This document shows positions 1-9,742 of a DNA stretch of 64,000 bases, one piece after another. The DNA is taken from NCBI RefSeq assembly GCF_018271995.1, contig NZ_JAGUCO010000003.1, positions 1 through 64,000 on the forward strand, given 5' to 3'. Within the stretch, counting starts at the first letter, position 1. Every line of letters begins with the position of its first letter. The notes beneath the pieces were generated by a model. That model did no database searches. It saw only the letters and a program-made list of their open reading frames with translations, and was not told where the DNA came from. The position numbers and the translations under genes are program-made. This DNA comes from Carboxylicivirga linearis. Its GTDB lineage: Bacteria > Bacteroidota > Bacteroidia > Bacteroidales > Marinilabiliaceae.

Positions 1-7
1 CTTGTAG

Positions 8-80
<73 letters not shown>

Positions 81-120
81 ATATATCTTAAACAAATGTT
101 GTCTTTCGTTATTGCGGCTG

Positions 121-152
121 CAAAAATAGCTTGCTATTCGATAAATTCCAAA
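121..152 (-). promoter_or_regulatory. Promoter of the fMet tRNA gene
   Basis: On the minus strand, TTTG (152-149) is followed after exactly 20 nt by TATTTTTG (128-121). This matches the Bacteroidota primary sigma consensus TTTG / TAnnTTTG. Transcription would start near 114, giving a leader of about 34 nt before the tRNA. Confidence 0.8.
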
Positions 153-246
153 TAAAAATCAATAGTTTCTTTCATGAAACAATAAAAAGTATCTTAAGTA
201 TTAAGTTATCAATAAAATAGGGTTGTCATTATTTTTTTTGATTGTG

Positions 247-330
247 AAATAAAAACAAGAAAACCGGTTCGCTCGTTTGCAAACCGGTTTCTAATAACCT
301 AAACCCAAATCTATGAAAAAAAATCTACGA
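247..330 (-). ncRNA. Candidate small RNA ending in an intrinsic terminator
   Basis: A minus-strand transcript starting near 330, about 12 nt downstream of the sigma-54-like element at 340-355, would run about 80 nt. It would end at a perfect 9-bp hairpin (AAACCGGTT at 261-269 against AACCGGTTT at 282-290) followed on that strand by a U-rich run (260 to about 247). No open reading frame of useful length lies between them. A second, sigma-70-type box TAGATTTG is present at 313-306 without a good -33 element. The RNA itself is inferred; the promoter-like and terminator-like elements are seen directly. Nothing else on this strand explains the terminator, because thiL points the other way. Confidence 0.4.
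261..290 (-). terminator. Orphan intrinsic terminator
   Basis: The arms AAACCGGTT and AACCGGTTT (9 bp, perfect) are followed on the minus strand by TTCTTGTTTTTATTT. No minus-strand gene precedes it, apart from the proposed small RNA. Confidence 0.6.
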
Positions 331-339
331 GATTCTTTT

Positions 340-355
340 TGCAATAATGCTGCCA
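340..355 (-). promoter_or_regulatory. Candidate sigma-54 (RpoN) promoter
   Basis: The minus strand reads TGGCAGCATTATTGCA. The invariant GG and GC are separated by exactly 10 nt, as the -24/-12 class requires. The match to the family consensus TGGCACG-N4-TTGCW is 10 of 12 positions. Two sigma-54 activators are encoded in this window (39891-41234 and 47751-48998), so the organism should have RpoN. Confidence 0.45.
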
Positions 356-480
356 AAAAAATCATTTGTCAAGATAAAAAATGTAAATAATCATGAATAA
401 TTATAAATCTTTTTTGGCTGGTTTTCTGAAGTATAGAAAAACAAACGCCTTTGTAAGATGATAGGGTCAGTGATTATTCT

Positions 481-488
481 TACTTTTG
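481..488 (+). promoter_or_regulatory. Candidate -7 box for thiL
   Basis: TACTTTTG fits TAnnTTTG. No well-spaced TTTG lies upstream. It would place the transcript start near 495 and so favours the thiL start at 509 over an in-frame ATG at 458. Confidence 0.4.
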
Positions 489-508
489 TGGCCAAATTTA
501 TAATTGCG

Positions 509-1552
509 ATGAGTAATAAACAAAATACCCAGATTGGTCAATTAGGAGAATTTGGTTTAATTCAGCACTTGACTAATAATATAAAAATCAAGCAAGAGTC
601 AACAAAGAAGGGAGTTGGAGATGATGCTGCTGTGTTGGATTTGCAAGGAAAGCAAACGGTTGTTACTACCGATCTTTTGTTGGAAGGGATTCATTTTGAT
701 TTGACTTATACCCCTTTAAAACATTTGGGATATAAAGCAGTTGTTGTGAATGTGAGTGATGTATATGCAATGAATGCTATTCCAACGCAAATTACAGTTT
801 CGTTAGGTGTAAGTTCAAAAATGTCGGTTGAGGGGTTGGATGAATTTTATGAAGGAGTTTATGCTGCATGCGATTATTACAATGTAGATTTAGTTGGAGG
901 TGATACTTCATCATCGTTAACAGGTTTAACAATTTCTGTTACAGCAATAGGGCTAGGTGATGCTGATAAAATTGTTTATCGCAGCGGAGCAAAGAAAAAT
1001 GATTTGATTTGCGTTTCAGGAGATTTGGGCGGAGCCTATATGGGCTTGCAGTTGTTGGAACGCGAAAAAAAGGTTTATGCCAATAACCCGGAAGTTCAAC
1101 CTGACCTATCCGGATATGATTATATTTTGCAACGTCAACTAAAACCTGAAGCCCGAAAAGATGTAAGCCAATTTTTAAGTGAATTGGATGTGGTTCCAAC
1201 ATCTATGATTGATATCTCAGATGGTTTATCGAGTGAGATCAAACATATTTGTGAGCAATCAAAAACAGGTTGTCGCCTTTATGAAAATAAGATTCCGGTA
1301 GATCCTACCACTTCAATGCTGGCAGAAGAAATGGGCATAAATCCATTAGTAGCTGCCTTAAATGGCGGTGAAGATTATGAATTGCTTTTCACCATTAGTC
1401 AGGATGATTATGAGAAGTTTGCTGGTAAAGAAGGAGCCAATATTTACATTGTCGGTCATATCACCGACGAAAGTAAAGGCTGTTATCTGGTTACAAATGC
1501 CGATCAGGAAGTGGAGCTTCAGGCACAAGGTTGGAATCCATTAAAGAAATAA
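509..1552 (+). CDS. thiL: Thiamine-monophosphate kinase ThiL
   Basis: Phosphorylates thiamine monophosphate with ATP to give thiamine pyrophosphate, the last step of vitamin B1 cofactor synthesis, in the cytoplasm. Family motifs run through the protein in order: GDDAAVLD near the N-terminus, TTDLLLEGIHFD, a GDTSSS metal/ATP-binding stretch, GDLGGAYMGL, DISDGLSSEI and NGGEDYELLFT near the C-terminus. An in-frame ATG at 458 would add 17 hydrophobic residues. I prefer the ATG at 509, because the family begins close to this point, a TAnnTTTG box lies at 481-488, and the extension resembles no family sequence. No TPP riboswitch is apparent upstream. The 347-residue length is normal for the family. 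An intrinsic terminator follows. Confidence 0.95.
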   Translation: MSNKQNTQIGQLGEFGLIQHLTNNIKIKQESTKKGVGDDAAVLDLQGKQTVVTTDLLLEGIHFDLTYTPLKHLGYKAVVVNVSDVYAMNAIPTQITVSLGVSSKMSVEGLDEFYEGVYAACDYYNVDLVGGDTSSSLTGLTISVTAIGLGDADKIVYRSGAKKNDLICVSGDLGGAYMGLQLLEREKKVYANNPEVQPDLSGYDYILQRQLKPEARKDVSQFLSELDVVPTSMIDISDGLSSEIKHICEQSKTGCRLYENKIPVDPTTSMLAEEMGINPLVAALNGGEDYELLFTISQDDYEKFAGKEGANIYIVGHITDESKGCYLVTNADQEVELQAQGWNPLKK

Positions 1553-1561
1553 ATTAAGATT

Positions 1562-1592
1562 AGCTGTGGAATTAAGTTCTGCAGCTTTTTTT
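1562..1592 (+). terminator. Intrinsic terminator after thiL
   Basis: A 10-bp stem with two G:T pairs (1562-1571 against 1577-1586) is followed by a T tract. Confidence 0.75.
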
Positions 1593-1624
1593 ATGATGTT
1601 CTTTTACATCACTTAATTCCTTTC

Positions 1625-1632
1625 TATATTTA
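1625..1632 (+). promoter_or_regulatory. Candidate -7 box for ruvA-sprA
   Basis: TATATTTA matches TAnnTTTG at seven of eight positions and lies 18 nt before the ruvA start. No clear -33 element is present. Confidence 0.3.
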
Positions 1633-1650
1633 CGCTTTAACCCAAAACAG

Positions 1651-2232
1651 ATGTACGAATACATAAGCGGCAGAATAGCCGAAGCCAGTCCTGCTCATGT
1701 AATTATTGATGTAAATGGCATTGGTTATTTACTTAATATTTCATTAAATACTTTTACCCGGTTAGAGGGTAAAACTGAAGCACAATTATTTGTGCATGAA
1801 AATATCCGCGAAGACGCTTTTCAATTATATGGTTTTGCTGATCCGGCAGAACGTGAATTATTTCGTCACCTTATTTCTGTTTCCGGCATTGGGGCTAATA
1901 CAGCCCGAATGATGCTGTCTTCCCTTACGCCTGATGAACTAAGAGGAGCCATTTTAACCGGTAATGTTAATCAAATTAAGGGAGTAAAAGGGATTGGGGC
2001 CAAGACAGCTCAACGTGTTATTGTTGATTTGAAAGATAAGCTGAGTAAGGAGCCAATTGATCAGAAAATATTTGCTGAGCAAGACAATACTATACGTGAA
2101 GAAGCGTTATCTGCTTTAGTGATGTTAGGCTTTGCAAAGAATAGTGCCCAAAAAGCCATTGACAAAATCCTGAAAGAAAACTCTTCAGCCAAAGTTGAAG
2201 AAGTTATTAAGCAGGCACTTAAAATAATGTAA
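1651..2232 (+). CDS. ruvA: Holliday junction branch migration protein RuvA
   Basis: RuvA is the DNA-binding subunit of the RuvAB complex that migrates Holliday junctions in recombinational repair. The 193 residues follow the usual plan. An N-terminal OB fold (about 1-63, beginning MYEYISGRI) is followed by tandem helix-hairpin-helix motifs (VSGIGANTARMMLS and VKGIGAKTAQRVIVDL, about 72-125). An acidic linker then leads to a C-terminal RuvB-binding helical domain (about 147-193, EEALSALVMLGF). sprA starts 23 nt downstream, an order often seen in Bacteroidota, so the two are probably co-transcribed. Confidence 0.97.
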   Translation: MYEYISGRIAEASPAHVIIDVNGIGYLLNISLNTFTRLEGKTEAQLFVHENIREDAFQLYGFADPAERELFRHLISVSGIGANTARMMLSSLTPDELRGAILTGNVNQIKGVKGIGAKTAQRVIVDLKDKLSKEPIDQKIFAEQDNTIREEALSALVMLGFAKNSAQKAIDKILKENSSAKVEEVIKQALKIM

Positions 2233-2255
2233 GAAAGTAAGGGAAGAAATAACCT

Positions 2256-5200
2256 TTGAAGAATTATCTACGAAATAGCATTGCGGTATTAACTATAATC
2301 GGATTGATTTGGGTAGCGGGAGCTACGCCAACTGATGAAGATTATAAGATTAATCTGCCAGAAGATTGGGTTCAGCAACCCGACTCTGTTGATCTGAAAT
2401 ATAAGATTGTTGAAAAAAGTGGTAATCCATATCTCGAGCAGGAAGAGGATAGAGGAGTTGACCTGGAAGATCCGTCAAATATTGAATACTCCACTGAGTA
2501 TGATTACGAAACAGGCAATGTTACCATTTATAGGAAGATTGGTAATGTAAATGTGAAATTGCCTTACACCATGACGCTGGAAGAGTACATGGATGTTGAC
2601 ACTCGCAGATCTATCATGTCGTACTGGCGAACCAAACAAGCCGAAGATAATCAGAATTATGGTAATAACTCTATCTTCAATAAAATGTGGGACAATGTTG
2701 GAGGAGAAGCTTTTGAAGGAATCTTCGGGAGTAATAATATCAATGTTCGTTTGCAGGGAATGGCTGAGTTAAAGGTTGGTATACAACGAACTAAAATTGA
2801 TAATCCAACACTGCAAGAGAGATTAAGAAAAACTACCACTTTTGATTTTCAGGAAAAAATTCAAATGAACATCTCCGGTAACATCGGGGAAAAACTAAAA
2901 CTAGGTGTAAATTATAATACCGAAGCTACATTTGATTTTGATAATCAGATTAACCTTGAGTACGAAGGAGACGAAGATGATATTATTAAAAAAGTAGAAG
3001 CGGGTAATGTTACCTTGCCTTTGCCCGGAACCTTAATTACCGGTAGCCAGAGTTTATTTGGTGTTAAAACAGAAATGCAGTTTGGTAAATTAACTGTTAC
3101 TAGTATTTTTTCGCAACAACGAGGCGAAACATCAGTGATTAATGTTGAAGGAGGGGCCGAAACTCAAGAGTTTGAAATTGAAGCTATAGACTACGATCGT
3201 AACCGACATTTCTTTTTAAGTAAATACTTTAGAGATAGGTATGATAACGCATTGAAAATGTTACCCAATGTAAATAGTACCTTTAACATTACACGCGTTG
3301 AAGTATGGGTAACTAACCGAAGGAGCGATGTTACCGAATCGAGGAATGTAATAGGTTTTGTTGATTTAGGTGAAAACCGCGCTGCTGCTGCACAACCTGA
3401 TCTGTGGGATGCTCGTTCTAATCTTCCTCCCGATAATGCAGCCAACACTTTGTATGCAGATATGAGTGAAGGAGGATCATACGCAGGAGCCAGAGATATT
3501 AATAATGTTACGGCGGTTCTAAGTGGAGTGGGAAGTGGTTTTTCAAATGCAGTTCATTACGAAAAGCTTGAAAATGCGCGTAAGTTATCCACATCGGAAT
3601 ATACTATTCAATCAAAATTGGGATATATCTCATTGAATACAGCCCTTAATGCCGATGAGGTGCTTTGTGTGGCTTATGAATATACTGATGCCGGAAGAAC
3701 TTTTAAAGTTGGGGAATTTACGGTTGATCAGAATGAAGCAGAAAAAACACTGTATGCCAAACTGTTAAAAGGAACCAACCTTTCACCCAATATGCCTACA
3801 TGGGATTTGATGATGAAGAACATTTACTCATTAAATGCCTACCAGGTTAATCGCGAGGATTTTATTTTGAATGTTACCTATACCAACGATAGTACTGGTA
3901 GCGACATTAACTATTTTCCCGAAGGTGGGGAAGGATTAAATGGGCAGCTATTTATTCGTTTGTTGAATTTGGATAATCTGAATTCAAATAATGATTATCA
4001 GCCAGATGGTCTTTTCGATTTTGTGAATAATCTAACCATTAATGCAGATAACGGACGAATCATCTTTCCTGTGCTGGAGCCATTTGGTAGTCATCTGAGG
4101 AGTAAGATTAATAACAGTACTCTTGAAGATAAATATGTGTTTCAGGCATTATATGATAGTACTCAGATAATTGCTGAACAAAATACGCTGGGAAGCAAGT
4201 ATAAACTAAAAGGTCGATACAAATCCAGCTCCGGATCAGAGATTTCATTAAATGCAATGAACATACCCCAAGGGTCGGTAGTGGTAACAGCCGGTGGGAT
4301 TAAACTAGTTGAGAATGTTGACTATACTGTTGATTATACCTTAGGACGTGTTCGAATTATCAACCAAGGTATTCTTTCTTCCGGAACACCAATTCAGGTC
4401 TCACTGGAAAGTCAGTCGTTGTTTAATCTGCAGACCAAAACCATGCTGGGTACCCATTTAAATTATCAGTTTAACGAAAATTTTAATTTGGGTGGTACTT
4501 TAATGCATTTACGCGAAAGACCTCTGACTCAGAAAGTAAACATTGGAGATGAGCCTATTGCCAATACCATTTGGGGATTAAATACATCGTATTTTACCGA
4601 GTCGATGGCAATAACAGAAGCGTTAGATGCTTTGCCTTTGATTCAAACCAAAGAAAAGTCGAGTGTTACTTTTGAGGGGGAATTCGCTCAGCTTATTCCG
4701 GGGCACCCAAGTGTGATTGATGAAACGGGGACTGCCTTTTTAGATGATTTTGAAGGGACACGTATATCGTACGATATGCGCAACTGGACAGCCTGGCAAT
4801 TGGCCAGTGTACCACAAGGGCAACCAGATCTTTTTCGTGAATCGGAGGAATTATTCGATGACATTCGGGAGGGTGCTAACAGGGCTAAATTTGCCTGGTA
4901 TACCATCGACCCTCTATTTTTAAGAAACGATACACGTACACCACAGCACATCAAAGATGATGAAGATCAGATTAAGAATCATTTTGTTCGTGAGGTTTAC
5001 GAACAGGAATTATTCCCTAACCGACAAACAGCATATGGGCAGCCTACCAATATCTCTGTTCTGAATATTTCGTATTATCCAATGGATCGTGGTCCGTATA
5101 ACTTCGACTATGGTGCAAATGGTGTTGATGGAGGGTATTCTGCCGGTATCAACTATGATGGTACACTAAAGGAACCGGAAACTCGTTGGGGTGGTATGAT

Positions 5201-8200
5201 GCGTCAGATTGATGTGCCCGACTTTGAAGCAGCTAATATCGAGTACATCGAATTCTGGATGATGGATCCATATGTTTATGACGATGGAATTGATGAGAAC
5301 GATGGTAGTATTTATTTCAACCTGGGTAATATATCTGAGGATATCCTTCGCGACTCACGTAAATCGTTTGAGCAGGGTTTGCCTGGACCGAATGAAGAAT
5401 TTGATGTGGATACCACAGCCTGGGGATTTGTGTCTCGCAAACAAAATCTGGTGAATGCCTTTAGTAATGATCCGGCTACCCGTTTGGCGCAAGATGTAGG
5501 ATTAAATGGTATGAACTCGGAGCGAGAGTTGGAATTTTATTCTGCTTTTGTGTCAGAAATTGAAAAGATGAATATCTCAGAAGATGCTAAGCGGGCTATT
5601 TTAGGTGGCCCTGATACCTCACCTGACCCTGCTTCCGATGATTTTCAGTATTTCCGTGGTTCAGCTTTGGATGAAGCCAAAGCAAGTATTTTGGAACGAT
5701 ATAAAAAATTCAATAACCCTGAAGGTAACTCGCGTCCATCAGAATATTCAGGGGAATCGTATTCTACCGCGGCTAAAGCATTACCAGATGCTGAAGATAT
5801 TAATCGTGATAATACACTTAGTGAATATGAAAGCTACTTTCAATATGAAGTGCCTATCTCAAAATCAACCATGGATATTGGGGTTAATAAGTATATTGTT
5901 GATAAGCGCGAAGGTGATGTAAAAGATAAGGGAGGACGAACTGTTAACTGGTATTTGTTCCGTATTCCAATTCAGGAACCGGATGCTAATATTAATGAGT
6001 TGTCTGATTTTAGAAGTATCCGCTTTATGCGTATGTTCATGAGAGGTTTCTCAGATACTACTCATCTCCGACTGGCAACATTAGATTTAATTAAAGGCGA
6101 TTGGCGTAAATACCAGGAAGATCTTACAGAAAGTAGTAGGGTAAATCCTAACTCAACTTTTGAAGTTTCAGCGGTAAATATTGAAGAAAACTCAAGAAAA
6201 GAACCTGTTAACTATGTATTGCCTCCGGGGGTCGATCGTGTTATTGATCCGGCCAATCCACAATTGAGAGAACTGAACGAACAAGCACTTCTTTTTAAGG
6301 TAAATAATTTGGCAGGTGGAGATGCTCGAGCTGTCTACAAAACCATGAATATGGATATGCGGCAGTATAAACGATTAAAAATGTTTACTCATGCCGAAGC
6401 CATCACAGGTGAAGATCTTCAGGATAATGAAATGATGGCCTTCATAAGGTTAGGTACCGACTATGATGATAATTATTACGAATACGCCATACCTTTAAAG
6501 TTAACGGAGCCAGGATCATATGGTGATAGTTATGAAGAAAGAAGAATGGTGTGGCCTGAAGATAATGATTTTGATTTTCCATTGGAACTTTTCCAGTCCG
6601 TTAAGTTAAAACGTAATGATGAAAGAAGACAGGAAGGATCATCTATAACTTTGGCAACTTTGTATACTTCGCCCGACCCAGATAAACCAACTAACTTTGT
6701 TACTGTTAAAGGTAATCCTAATCTGAGCAATGTTCGTACTATTATGATGGGTGTTCGCACCAGAGGCTCTCAGGATAAATCTATTGAGGTTTGGTTTAAC
6801 GAATTGCGGTTGACTGATTTTGATGAAGAAGGCGGATGGGCTGCTAATGCTCGTATGTCTGTTAAACTGGCCGATTTAGGTAATGTATCGCTTGCCGGAA
6901 AAACCAGTACCGTAGGTTGGGGTAGTATTGATCAGAGTGTGCAGGAAAGAAGTCAGGAAGATTTTTATCAGTATGATATAGCAACTAACCTTGAGTTGGG
7001 TAAATTACTTGGACCTGAATCGCGCTTAAGTGTTCCTTTTTATTTTGGATATTCTAAAGCTGTAACAAGTCCTAAATATTATCCGCTTGATCCGGATATT
7101 CCTTTGGATGTAGCGCTCGATAATGCAGATAGTGAAGCTGCACGCGATTCGATAAAGGAGATGTCGCAAAGTGTTGTTAAACGAAAAAGTGTAAACTTCA
7201 CTAATGTGCGTCTGGCTCCTAAAAAAGAAAAAGTACAGTTTTATAGTCCGTCAAATATTTCGGCCACCTATTCGTATAACGAAACCAATCAGCACGATTT
7301 TGAGACGGATCATCTAACGAATAAAACCTATAGAGGTGTTTTAGCATATAATTATAATACTAAGCCAAAGCCTGTAGAGCCTTTTAAAAAGATTAAAAGC
7401 AACAATCTGGATTTAATACGCGATTTTAATTTTTATTATTTACCTACTCAGTTTTCATATCGCTGGGAAATGAATAGAAATTATCGCGAACAATTGCTTC
7501 GAAATAATACCGGTTCGGCATATGCACCTGATTTAACCGTGTCGAAAGATTTTGATTGGAACCGCTATTTCGATATGCGTTATAATATTACCAAGTCGTT
7601 AAAGCTAAACTTTAAAGCAATAACCAATGCGCGTATTGATGAACCTGAAGGAGCTGTTAATAGAGATTACGATCGTGATGCTTATGACGAATGGAAAGAT
7701 CAGGTTTGGAGAAATATTATGAGCATGGGTAGAACAACTACCTATCAGCATAATTTTGATGTGAGCTACACATTGCCTATTAATAAATTACCGTTACTTG
7801 ACTTTACCAATGCCAATGTGCAGTATCGTGCGATGTATCAGTGGCAGGCTCAGCCTTTGTATAGCGATGAACAAGATCTGGATTGGGGTAATACTATTTC
7901 TAACTCCAATACAATTCAAGGAAATGGACAGGTTAACATGACCACTTTATATCGTAAAGTACCTTATTTAAATGAGCTGGATAAAAAGTACAGATCATCA
8001 AGACGAGGTTCTTCAAATAAAGGGGGAAAACGAACCGTTCGTTTTAACGATACCAAAATAGAATTAAAGCAGGGCGAACCTTATGTGATTAATCACAAGT
8101 TAAAAACCGAGAATGTTTCGGTACGTGTTTTTGATAGTAAAGGCCGACCATTAAAAGGTGAAGTAAATGTACTGGGTAAAAACAAAGTGGAGTTTGTGCC

Positions 8201-9560
8201 TGAAAAAGAATCGGAATCATCAAGGGTAATGGTTACCGGTACTATTGAGGATAATAACAATCCGTTTAAGATTGCTTTGGATTATACAACTTTGTTGCTT
8301 ACATCCTTAAAAACGGCTACTATTTCGTATTCAGAGAATAACGGAACCATTTTGCCTGGTTATACCGGTCAATCGGGATTAATGGGAACTGATCAGGGAT
8401 TTACCGCGCCAGGAACGCCATTTATTTTAGGTTGGCAAGATCCAAATTTTGCTGTGCAAGCAGCCAATAACGGATGGCTTACATCTGATACCACCATGAT
8501 AAATCCCTTTGTGATGTCGCATCGCGAAGATTTTTCAATTAAATTCACGTTGGAACCTATTAAAGGCTTACGTATAGATATTAATGCAGACAGGAGCTTC
8601 TCAAAAAACATGAGTGAGTATTACATTGGAGGTTCAGATGCTGCGCAGGGACGAACAGAAAACGGAAGTCTCTCAATGAGTTTTAATGCATGGCGTACCG
8701 CATTTACTGATATTGATAAGACAGGTAACCTTCGCTCTCCTATTTTTGATGAGTTTAAGAGTAACCGTGAGATTGTTGCCCGTAGGTTAGGATATTCAGC
8801 TGATGATGCTAATCTTAACAGGCAAGATGTTTTAATACCATCCTTTCTGGCCGCTTACTCAGGAAAGAGTGCCAGTAACATCTTTACAGAGACATTCCCG
8901 GGTTTGTCAAGAATAAGCCCTAACTGGAGAGTTTCTTATGACGGACTTTCGCGCATTAAACTATTTCAAAAGGTAATTAAATCGTTTGATATCTCGCATG
9001 CCTATCGTTCAACTTATAATATGGGATCGTATGTGTCGCAAACACCGGATAATCCTTTAGGGCCAATTGTTGCCTACGATATTAATACGATAACTATATC
9101 GGAACAATTAAATCCATTAATACAATTTAATGTCACCTGGATTAATTCAATCACAACTCGTGCAGAAATTAAAAAGAACCGAACTTTAAGTTTAAGTATG
9201 GGTAATAACCAGGTAATAGAAACCTATAATGATGAAGTGGTTGTTGGTTTGGGTTATCGTTTTGATAAGATGGATTTGATATTAGGTGGCAAGTCGGTAA
9301 GCAACGACTTAAATATCCGAGCCGATTTATCTTTCCGCGATAATGCCAGTATCATACGTAAGATTGAAGAAAATTACGACCAGTTAACATCCGGACAGAA
9401 AATAACATCGTTGAAAGTAACGGCTGATTATGCCTTGAGCGAGCGTTTTAATATGCAGTTATACTACGATACCAATGTAAATAATCCATATTTGTCCTTA
9501 TCGTATCCTACTACCAATACCAATTTTGGAGTTAGCTTCAGGTTCTCTTTGGCGCAATAG
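2256..9560 (+). CDS. sprA: T9SS outer-membrane translocon protein SprA (Sov)
   Basis: At 2434 residues this is the giant beta-barrel channel through which type IX substrates cross the outer membrane (SprA in Flavobacterium, Sov in Porphyromonas, both of similar size). An N-terminal signal peptide (about 1-23, hydrophobic core IAVLTIIGLIWVAG) precedes a long region rich in alternating aromatic and polar residues typical of outer-membrane strands, ending in a terminal strand FGVSFRFSLAQ. The start must be TTG at 2256: in-frame stops lie just upstream (2238 and 2250), and the first in-frame ATG is more than 90 codons downstream, after the signal peptide. A purine-rich stretch precedes the TTG. 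ruvA lies immediately upstream and gcvH downstream, matching the sprA neighbourhood known in other Bacteroidota. Confidence 0.96.
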   Translation: MKNYLRNSIAVLTIIGLIWVAGATPTDEDYKINLPEDWVQQPDSVDLKYKIVEKSGNPYLEQEEDRGVDLEDPSNIEYSTEYDYETGNVTIYRKIGNVNVKLPYTMTLEEYMDVDTRRSIMSYWRTKQAEDNQNYGNNSIFNKMWDNVGGEAFEGIFGSNNINVRLQGMAELKVGIQRTKIDNPTLQERLRKTTTFDFQEKIQMNISGNIGEKLKLGVNYNTEATFDFDNQINLEYEGDEDDIIKKVEAGNVTLPLPGTLITGSQSLFGVKTEMQFGKLTVTSIFSQQRGETSVINVEGGAETQEFEIEAIDYDRNRHFFLSKYFRDRYDNALKMLPNVNSTFNITRVEVWVTNRRSDVTESRNVIGFVDLGENRAAAAQPDLWDARSNLPPDNAANTLYADMSEGGSYAGARDINNVTAVLSGVGSGFSNAVHYEKLENARKLSTSEYTIQSKLGYISLNTALNADEVLCVAYEYTDAGRTFKVGEFTVDQNEAEKTLYAKLLKGTNLSPNMPTWDLMMKNIYSLNAYQVNREDFILNVTYTNDSTGSDINYFPEGGEGLNGQLFIRLLNLDNLNSNNDYQPDGLFDFVNNLTINADNGRIIFPVLEPFGSHLRSKINNSTLEDKYVFQALYDSTQIIAEQNTLGSKYKLKGRYKSSSGSEISLNAMNIPQGSVVVTAGGIKLVENVDYTVDYTLGRVRIINQGILSSGTPIQVSLESQSLFNLQTKTMLGTHLNYQFNENFNLGGTLMHLRERPLTQKVNIGDEPIANTIWGLNTSYFTESMAITEALDALPLIQTKEKSSVTFEGEFAQLIPGHPSVIDETGTAFLDDFEGTRISYDMRNWTAWQLASVPQGQPDLFRESEELFDDIREGANRAKFAWYTIDPLFLRNDTRTPQHIKDDEDQIKNHFVREVYEQELFPNRQTAYGQPTNISVLNISYYPMDRGPYNFDYGANGVDGGYSAGINYDGTLKEPETRWGGMMRQIDVPDFEAANIEYIEFWMMDPYVYDDGIDENDGSIYFNLGNISEDILRDSRKSFEQGLPGPNEEFDVDTTAWGFVSRKQNLVNAFSNDPATRLAQDVGLNGMNSERELEFYSAFVSEIEKMNISEDAKRAILGGPDTSPDPASDDFQYFRGSALDEAKASILERYKKFNNPEGNSRPSEYSGESYSTAAKALPDAEDINRDNTLSEYESYFQYEVPISKSTMDIGVNKYIVDKREGDVKDKGGRTVNWYLFRIPIQEPDANINELSDFRSIRFMRMFMRGFSDTTHLRLATLDLIKGDWRKYQEDLTESSRVNPNSTFEVSAVNIEENSRKEPVNYVLPPGVDRVIDPANPQLRELNEQALLFKVNNLAGGDARAVYKTMNMDMRQYKRLKMFTHAEAITGEDLQDNEMMAFIRLGTDYDDNYYEYAIPLKLTEPGSYGDSYEERRMVWPEDNDFDFPLELFQSVKLKRNDERRQEGSSITLATLYTSPDPDKPTNFVTVKGNPNLSNVRTIMMGVRTRGSQDKSIEVWFNELRLTDFDEEGGWAANARMSVKLADLGNVSLAGKTSTVGWGSIDQSVQERSQEDFYQYDIATNLELGKLLGPESRLSVPFYFGYSKAVTSPKYYPLDPDIPLDVALDNADSEAARDSIKEMSQSVVKRKSVNFTNVRLAPKKEKVQFYSPSNISATYSYNETNQHDFETDHLTNKTYRGVLAYNYNTKPKPVEPFKKIKSNNLDLIRDFNFYYLPTQFSYRWEMNRNYREQLLRNNTGSAYAPDLTVSKDFDWNRYFDMRYNITKSLKLNFKAITNARIDEPEGAVNRDYDRDAYDEWKDQVWRNIMSMGRTTTYQHNFDVSYTLPINKLPLLDFTNANVQYRAMYQWQAQPLYSDEQDLDWGNTISNSNTIQGNGQVNMTTLYRKVPYLNELDKKYRSSRRGSSNKGGKRTVRFNDTKIELKQGEPYVINHKLKTENVSVRVFDSKGRPLKGEVNVLGKNKVEFVPEKESESSRVMVTGTIEDNNNPFKIALDYTTLLLTSLKTATISYSENNGTILPGYTGQSGLMGTDQGFTAPGTPFILGWQDPNFAVQAANNGWLTSDTTMINPFVMSHREDFSIKFTLEPIKGLRIDINADRSFSKNMSEYYIGGSDAAQGRTENGSLSMSFNAWRTAFTDIDKTGNLRSPIFDEFKSNREIVARRLGYSADDANLNRQDVLIPSFLAAYSGKSASNIFTETFPGLSRISPNWRVSYDGLSRIKLFQKVIKSFDISHAYRSTYNMGSYVSQTPDNPLGPIVAYDINTITISEQLNPLIQFNVTWINSITTRAEIKKNRTLSLSMGNNQVIETYNDEVVVGLGYRFDKMDLILGGKSVSNDLNIRADLSFRDNASIIRKIEENYDQLTSGQKITSLKVTADYALSERFNMQLYYDTNVNNPYLSLSYPTTNTNFGVSFRFSLAQ

Positions 9561-9704
9561 CAATAAAAAAATATGATTTTTATTAGCCTTTTAGCTTTAG
9601 GTTAATGGTTAAGTAGTCTGTTTTCCAGTGGGTACTGCTAAATTTTCTTTTATCCTAAAAGAAATTGTGTGACGAGCTGCATAGAATTTGTTTAATAAAT
9701 TATT

Positions 9705-9712
9705 TACATTTG
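9705..9712 (+). promoter_or_regulatory. Candidate promoter box for gcvH
   Basis: TACATTTG fits TAnnTTTG and lies 31 nt before the gcvH start. A TTTG is present at 9687-9690, but its spacing of 14 nt is shorter than usual. The 9561-9742 gap otherwise shows only AT-rich sequence. Confidence 0.45.
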
Positions 9713-9742
9713 AGAAATAGTAAATTTAAAACAAGTACTATA

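Larger units (their letters stand above)
81..508. other. Intergenic region between tRNA-fMet and thiL
   Basis: This gap of about 430 nt has no convincing protein-coding frame. It holds the tRNA promoter (121-152), a long GC-containing hairpin (261-290), a sigma-54-like promoter on the minus strand (340-355) and a candidate promoter box for thiL (481-488). The rest is AT-rich and shows nothing I can interpret. Confidence 0.7.

Noticed and set aside
458-508. Longer thiL start
   Set aside because: The extra residues are unlike the family, and the candidate promoter box at 481-488 would start transcription inside the extension.
320-508. TPP riboswitch upstream of thiL
   Set aside because: I see no THI-box core motifs; ThiL is also not usually under TPP-switch control.
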